Below, in pieces: positions 58,267-64,000 of a DNA stretch of 64,000 nucleotides. Both the position numbers and the translations under genes were made by a program. The notes below the pieces were generated by a model. That model did not search any database, was not told where the DNA came from, and saw only the letters and a list, made by a program, of their open reading frames with translations. Each line of letters begins with the position of its first letter. The first letter of the stretch is position 1. Source of the DNA: Lytechinus variegatus (Eukaryota; Echinodermata; Echinoidea; Temnopleuroida; Toxopneustidae); assembly GCF_018143015.1 (NCBI RefSeq), contig NC_054754.1, positions 29,029,830 to 29,093,829 on the forward strand, given 5' to 3'.

Positions 58267-58855
58267 TTAAAGGACAAGTCCACCCAAAAAAAGTTGACTT
58301 GAATAAAAACAGAAAAATCCAACCAGCATAACACTGAAAATTTCATCAAAATCGGGTGTAAAATAAGAAAGTTATGACATTATTATAAGGTTTTGCTTAA
58401 TTTCACAAAATAGTTTTATGCACATCCTGGTCGGTATGCAAATGAGGAGACTGATGACGTCATCCACTCAGTATTTATGAAATATGAAATATTCTAATTT
58501 CTCCTTGTCAAGTGAAACAATGATTCATTCCTCCCTGAACATTTGGAATTAACATTGTTTAATACTATATGGTTCAGTCAAGTTGGTCCTTATTGTAAAA
58601 TAGTAAAAAATGGAATATTGTATAATTCGAACAAATACAAAAAACAAAAGAAATAGTGAGTGTGGGACATCGTCTGTCTCATTTGCATGTCACTGAGCTG
58701 TGCATATCACTGTTTTGTGAGAAAACAAAACTTATAAATATGTCATAACTTTCTTATTTTACATCCAATTTTGATGAAATTTTCAGCTTTATGCTAGTTT
58801 GAAATGTCTCTACTTATTAAAATCAACATTTTTCTGGGGTGGACTTGACCTTTAA
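58267..58855. repeat. Foldback element, family FB, copy 3
   Basis: TTAAAGGACAAGTCCACCC at left and GGGGTGGACTTGACCTTTAA at right, a near-perfect inverted pair with TTAA at both outer edges. Inner arms (ATTTCATCAAAATCGGGTG and TCCAATTTTGATGAAATTTT) extend to about 100 bp. A 24-bp perfect palindrome (58248-58271) overlaps its left edge. Confidence 0.75.
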
Positions 58856-58856
58856 C

Positions 58857-59031
58857 AGAGCTATCAAGTCTCGCGCATTATGCGTGAGACTCAAGCATTT
58901 TGGACTCTTGTTCATCCCCTCAAATCTCTGTCTCACACAACTATCACAGCCTATCCCCACACAATGTCTGTGATCTCACTCAGATTCACAGAAAATCTCA
59001 CGCATAGCTGGTCTTTGAACTTGGCATCTCT
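58857..59031. repeat. Short element with CAGAG...CTCTG inverted ends
   Basis: CAGAGCTATCAAGTCTCGCG faces ACTTGGCATCTCTG. TGCGTGAGAC and CTCACGCA are also opposed. It lies directly after FB copy 3. Confidence 0.45.
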
Positions 59032-60300
59032 GCTTTAACTATGGATGGCCAATTGTGAAATTATCTCTAATGGTACAGATTCAATTTATCTGCTTTAAAT
59101 AATTGACATTCAAATTCATTAATAACTATCTGTAACAGATTTCTTCATCATTAAATCATGCTGAAAGAGCAGTTTATCTTAATAATATAAACAAATCTTT
59201 AAAATTTTGGGCTTCAAATAATTTTACCCCAGTTATACCTTGGCTCAAATTAGACCGAACTTCAAAATATGAGCCCATGTAATCAAATATATACAAATAC
59301 TACATGTATTTTATCAATGTGCTTCTATTTTAAAGTGATTACAAACCAGATGATAAAATTTTCTTGCCATCACACTTGGAGGTCCACTGACATATTCATT
59401 GTCTTCCCTGCTCTTAGGTTTATCATTTAAGCTAAATCGTTCTTTCATTTTTTTTCCAGTTCTTTCTCAGTGCATGCTTAGTGATATAGACCCACAGGGA
59501 AAAAAAGAAAGCTGATTGACCCACAAGGCCTTGTGATATGAAATGTAATTTCCCATCTTATTTTTTACTCATGACAAGCAAACACAATCTCTGCGTAAAG
59601 ACAGATTAATAATGTTTAAGTGAGCTTTTTTATTATTTTGTGATACATAATTTTTATAACATTTTACACTTGTTCATGGTTTGAAATATTCTGCAAAAAA
59701 AGTCAACAATGTAAAACACATGATTATATCTGGCATACAAACAGTGGTATACATTCAAAGAACTTACAGCTCAGGGGGCTGTGACACAACGCATAACAAG
59801 TGATCGTACAAATGATTTGTATACTTGATCACACATAATGACCAATGTAATCAAGCATAAGGCCAAAGAAAACTGTTGCATCGGGGACCCTATGTTTTTT
59901 TTGCCTATCGTGTTGACTGTTGATCGCGATCGAAAACCCGGAAGTGTTTCACTCAGACCTCACTAGCAGCGCGATGTGGTAGCTCTGCATGTGTGTGAGC
60001 TGCGAAGGAGGTCACGCCATGGGCGCGGGGGGGGGAGATCAGCTATACCGCTCACCTTGATGAAAATCACGTCGCGTCTGTTCACCAGCAAGGTGTTGTA
60101 CAGTACACACTAAAATGTTCACTTTGAAATGATTTTCTAATATTTGCTTAATATGAAAATGTTGGTATATTTGTGAAGCATCGAAAAGGCTATATTTATC
60201 ACCCCTGGAGATGGTGCTTGAGATTCAGGCTCAGGTCTATAAAAAAAAAAATCCTGACCTCCCTACCCTATTTTTCAGGGGCCCCGTTACTCTTCATATA
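59032..60300. other. Intergenic, nothing firm
   Basis: AT-rich. A CpG-rich patch at 59920-60090 includes GATCGCGATCG and, on the minus strand, an AAG|GTGAGC donor-like site near 60055. That might mark a first exon, but I could not follow a gene from it. Confidence 0.3.
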
Positions 60301-60301
60301 T

Positions 60302-60415
60302 TTTAATAATAATAATAATCCGCTTTTATATAGCGCTTAATCCATCGGAACGACGTTTCTAAGCGCTTTACAGATATATTATTACCCCGGTCATCGGATT
60401 CAATCAGTCATTCAT
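60302..60415 (-). repeat. tRNA-derived SINE 3' end, copy D
   Basis: The minus strand reads CCGGGGTAATA, TGTAAAGCGCTTAG, AACGTCGTTCCGATG, GCGCTATATAAAAGCGG and an (ATT)n tail, as in copy B. 5'-truncated. Confidence 0.65.
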
Positions 60416-60514
60416 ATTTTTCTTTAGCCTGAGCATCAGCCCTACGATCAATCACTATGGTTTGTGTTACGTGGTTCCAAAGAGACAGGACAGGATGCTT
60501 TGGCAGTAGGATGG

Positions 60515-60735
60515 GGGTTCGGGTGCCCGGACACTTTATATTTTTGAAGCCTTCTTTTTGTCTCTCGATTACACTAAAAATATGAATTCAATAGTTGTAA
60601 TCATCTTCTATTTTGTTCTCTATAATACTTCCTAACATTTTGTACTAGAAATTGATGAAACTTCTCTCGTAATTTTTTCCAAATGACTTTCTAAAGTTGA
60701 TCGTCCGGACACACAACAACTGGGTATACTAAAGT
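60515..60735 (+). repeat. Dispersed repeat, second copy of 42791-43490
   Basis: Reverse-complement match to 42791-42985 and 43457-43470. This copy lacks T1 and so acts as a near-empty site: GCCCGGACACTTTATATTTTTGAAGCC is continuous here. Confidence 0.6.
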
Positions 60736-60894
60736 ATGGAAAGGTTCAGGGAGAAATCTTAACCAGCTTCACATTATTCAAGTCGAATACACATTGATCT
60801 TTGAGGATATAGGAGTAATGATTTGAAATTACAATATTAAAGTACAAAATAAGGGCACCATGGCATTAAGAAGTAAGAACTTGCAAAAAAAGTT

Positions 60895-61037
60895 CTGGGG
60901 CCCTGTTTCATAAAACTTGTTATATAATAACAAATTTGCAATACCAGTTAAAAGCTAATGAATTCCTTTAACCTGATAGGCTGATAGTGAACTTCTAATA
61001 GAAATTGTACAAGAATTCATTATGAAACAGTCCCTGG
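60895..61037. mobile_element. 143-bp MITE with GGGCCCTGTTTCATAA ends
   Basis: CTGGGGCCCTGTTTCATAA at left and TTATGAAACAGTCCCTGG at right are inverted. Same end type as 63394-63768 and heads at 30228 and 63940. Confidence 0.65.
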
Positions 61038-61689
61038 TATACTCCCAGTCAAACCTTGAGACAGGAGTTAGGAAATTACATATATTTTTTTTCATATCAG
61101 TTAAACAAGCCCATGCTATGTTTGGATGGAGGTTCACTTGTCAAAAAGTGTTCAATTACTACCAACAGCAACATGTACACAACACAACAACAATATCATG
61201 ATTATCTCCTTGAGTTGTATCAACCAGCAAAACTTTGAAAGTTTGAATGACATTAAAAAAGGAGAACAAGGACCAACAATTCAACAAGACAAAAATTTCC
61301 AAAAACATTCATATAAATTTCCCCAAGTTTATCAGTTTTGTCACGTAATTGCTGTTCTATTTGGAATTCCGTTGAACTGTTAACAGTATTACAAAAGGTC
61401 CAATAATTTATTATTATCTATTTGAAGAAAAAAAATTAGGTGTAGGTAAAGTGTAACCCTACCAGGAGGCAAGTTTTTGGCCAATTTCGCCTGGGCATCG
61501 CTTGGTTGCCGCTCAAGATATAGCGTGGAGTAAAAATTCTGGCGGCACCTGCCTACTTTGCAGTCGCCGCCCGAAATACATGTACACTGCACCCGGCTGG
61601 TCGCCATCCTGGCACCGACGTTATTGAGTGATTGCCGTCGAACGAATTACGTCAAAAATTGAACTCGTAGGATAAACACCTGTCGAGCG

Positions 61690-61768
61690 GTCCGATCTTG
61701 AATTCGCCGTGAGATCATCGACCTATCTCTGACCGGCCGATGATCTCACGGCGAATTCAAGATCGGAC
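61690..61768. repeat. Perfect 31-bp inverted repeat with 17-nt loop
   Basis: 61690-61720 and 61738-61768 are exact reverse complements (begins GTCCGATCTTGAATTCGCCG). Outside, CCTGTC (left, 61677-61684 region) and GACAGG (right) extend the symmetry with an 8-nt bulge on the left. It is GC-richer than its surroundings. Confidence 0.85.
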
Positions 61769-62017
61769 AGGCGATTACCTAAAAATAGGCCAGTAGCCGG
61801 TGGGGGACTGCCTGGCATTCGGTGGGTCGTCAGCCGATTACTGCTCAGATGCCAAACAGATTCTGATTTGTCCGGCCTTCCGTAATGTGTAATCGAATGG
61901 GCACTACTCGGCCACCACTAAGTATGTTTACAGCCCACTCGACTTCGGCCATGCCGAGCAGGCTACTAATCAGTAGGTAGTGACTTAAGCCTAAGTCAAA
62001 TCTCTTGGCACGGTCCC

Positions 62018-62048
62018 AAATTTCTTTGGTCCAGGACCAAAGAAATTT
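62018..62048. repeat. 31-bp palindrome with a single central base
   Basis: AAATTTCTTTGGTCC, central A, GGACCAAAGAAATTT. Perfect over 15 bp on each side. Confidence 0.85.
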
Positions 62049-62907
62049 GTTCAACTTTGTAGAAATTCGACTTACAGAAGATAAACAACACATGCCTTTG
62101 CATGATCAGGTCTAAAATCTTGCTTTAACTTCAAGAGGTGAAAAATTTAAACTACAGAAGGCTGATTTCTACAAAGTTAAGTGTATTTAAAAAAATTATA
62201 TTATTATCTTGAAGTGAATCAGTATTGACATATCATTATTGTTCTATTTCAATTTTCATCAACATTTGAGATTGGTAATTTGGAAATCCATTAAATAATC
62301 AAAGCTTATTCTCAATTTCACAATAAATTAACAGAAGAGATTCATCATGAAATGAAAAATGTTCACAAATTCACATTGATCTTTCCCTTCACAGTAACTC
62401 TATACAAAGAGACCTCTACCCTTGGAAATTGTTTTCACTAACTTTAGAATTATGGCATTCAAGATGAAAATTTCCAGGTTTTTGAAATGAATTCTACGAT
62501 TCTGAATTTACTTTGCAATCTTTTGTTTATCTATGATTGTACTCATACAAAAGTTACATGAAACGGACAGAAGCACGTAATATATCAACCAAAATATACA
62601 GAAATAGATACTTGCTGACCATGACCAAAGAACCATATGCCAATTGATCAGTTGTCTGGAAAATATCATGATATAAATGATCCAATAAAAGTTCAACAAC
62701 AAATGATATGAGGTTTCAGGTTAAAGAGATGCTTTTTGTAAGAGGTATTTTTGGCACATATATAGAAGACGATGAAGCATGAATTTAGAAATGAATAGTT
62801 TGGAGATGAAAGCCAACTAGCAATGTGCCATACACAGGGCTGTCATAGAAAGTAGACTAAATGGCAATTGACAATTTACAACTGATTTCCACTCAATGAA
62901 TTACTAG

Positions 62908-63366
62908 ACAGGGCTCAATTACTTTCTTCAATAAAAATTACAATTATGTAATGGAAGAAATGTTCAATTACAATTACCAATTACTTTTGTCAATTACAAT
63001 TTCTTTCCAGAAAAGTCATAAATCAAACAGATTTGTATTCGGTACCTAGTACGTAGTACCACCTATTTCCAACATAACTCCAAGTTACAGAGATGATTCA
63101 TCTATTAGCAGGGTTGGGCAGACCCTGCTACAGACTGCTACAGACAAGTTGAAGGTTTAGGTAAAAAAAAACCACAGATTCTGCCTGTTACTATCTTTGA
63201 TACTGAAGTATTCGACATGAAAAGGTCATAAAATCAAAATTGACAGTAATTGAACTCAATTACATTTTTTTCCCAATTACATTTACTTTCCCTTTCACAA
63301 TTTCATAATTTACTAGTAATTAATTATGTAATTGATGAATTACCTTGTAATTGAGCCCAACCCTGC
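62908..63366. mobile_element. Foldback element with CAGGGCTCAATTAC ends
   Basis: CAGGGCTCAATTAC at left faces GTAATTGAGCCCAACCCTG at right. The interior is dominated by AATTAC/GTAATT words in both directions. Confidence 0.6.
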
Positions 63367-63393
63367 TACTAGTTGAATCATCTCACTGTTCTA

Positions 63394-63768
63394 GGTCCCT
63401 GTTTCATTTATGGGGTATTGCAAGAAACTTGCGATCAATTGCAAGTCTATTTTTGGTCCCCAAATCAACCATATGTCTTACAGTTAATTACAAATTAGTG
63501 ATTGATTATTAATCTGCTCCTTGAAACAAGAAGTTAAATCTGATTTGCTACAGTTAACGTTGATCTACCAGTTGTAAAGTTGCAACAGAATATTTGCAAT
63601 TGAACACAAATATTTTCTTGCAACACCCCCTAAGACTTGTTTAAGTAAAAAATGCACAATATCTATAACAAATTTATCATCAGCCAGTCAGATAGACGGG
63701 TTTCAGTAGCTTTACACGGTTATTGCAAGTTTGTTATAATGACAAGTTTTATGAAACAGGCCCTGGAG
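63394..63768. mobile_element. MITE of the CCTGTTTCAT family
   Basis: AGGTCCCTGTTTCATTTATG at left, TTTTATGAAACAGGCCCTGG at right. TTGCAAG and CTTGCAA words repeat inside. About 375 bp. Confidence 0.6.
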
Positions 63769-63939
63769 TTGATTGCCTACATGTAGTCAAAAAGTCGAAC
63801 ACTGTGAAATACCTAGTCCGGTTTTTGATACCATTACGTCAAACCCCCGTTTGGAGAAAGACTGCAGTTCAGATTGCAAACTGCGGTATTTTACCCCAAT
63901 TTGCCTTTGAAAATCTCAAAAATAATTTCCAAGACAAGG

Positions 63940-64000
63940 GGGCCGTTTCATAAAGCTGTTCGTAAGTTAAGAGCGACTTTAGGAACGACTGGTGATCATC
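63940..64000 (+). repeat. Left end of another GGGGCCGTTTCATAAA element
   Basis: GGGGGCCGTTTCATAAAGC followed by GTAAGTTAAGAGCGACTTTA. Cut by the window edge. Confidence 0.45.

Noticed and set aside
59920-60090. Promoter with first exon on the minus strand
   Set aside because: CpG-rich patch and one donor-like site only; no continuing exon found.
1-64000. LTR retrotransposon, retrovirus or Polinton remains
   Set aside because: No protease, integrase, capsid, envelope or DNA polymerase text and no direct long terminal repeats seen; the RNase H at about 52150-52540 belongs to LINE B.

Overview
The window is metazoan nuclear DNA. It is AT-rich, intron-rich and crowded with repeats. Repeat texture (short elements beginning GGGCCC(T)GTTTCATAA, foldback elements, poly-G/C runs, two non-LTR retrotransposons) and the two orthologues found point to a marine deuterostome. 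An echinoderm, probably a sea urchin, is my best inference; I could not test it. I saw no retroviral, LTR, Polinton or other capsid- or envelope-bearing element.

Host genes. HSD17B8 (mitochondrial 3-oxoacyl-ACP reductase subunit / 17-beta-HSD 8) lies on the minus strand at 3365-9107. All seven coding exons can be followed, giving an intact 253-residue protein. TMEM141 lies on the plus strand at 53749-56617, with four coding exons and 151 residues. A THAP zinc-finger exon occurs twice in opposite orientation. The minus-strand copy (36872-37077) is intact and can be joined in phase to two downstream exons (to 31744). The plus-strand copy (26956-27169) carries a frame-breaking deletion.

Retrotransposons. 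A minus-strand APE-type LINE (12583 to about 17580) has ORF1, endonuclease, RT and a C-terminal CCHC finger, spoiled only by two one-base frame changes. A plus-strand I-group LINE (about 47790-53605) has an ORF1 with three zinc knuckles, then endonuclease, RT, RNase H and a CCHC finger, with one one-base frame change. It ends about 145 bp before the TMEM141 start codon. Four copies or fragments of one tRNA-derived SINE are also present.

DNA-transposon-like elements. These include four piggyBac-like MITEs (TTAA plus CCCTAAAAAGACTG ends), several MITEs with perfect inverted ends (22189-22566, 32607-32902, 39315-39486, 60895-61037), and three TTAA-flanked foldback elements plus a fourth related one. 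Two families are built of TTCG/CGAA palindromic words, and each is present twice. One of these families shows target-site duplications and an apparent near-empty site elsewhere in the window.

The most unusual region is 37.4-41.1 kb. Two neighbouring but different inverted-terminal elements each carry a tandem array of about 150-bp units. The core of both arrays is TGACCTTTGACCT, a DR1 nuclear-receptor half-site pair. I count ten exact copies. The first kilobase of the window is a separate curiosity: a 60-bp minisatellite derived from a C2H2 zinc-finger repeat whose helix codons have been lost.
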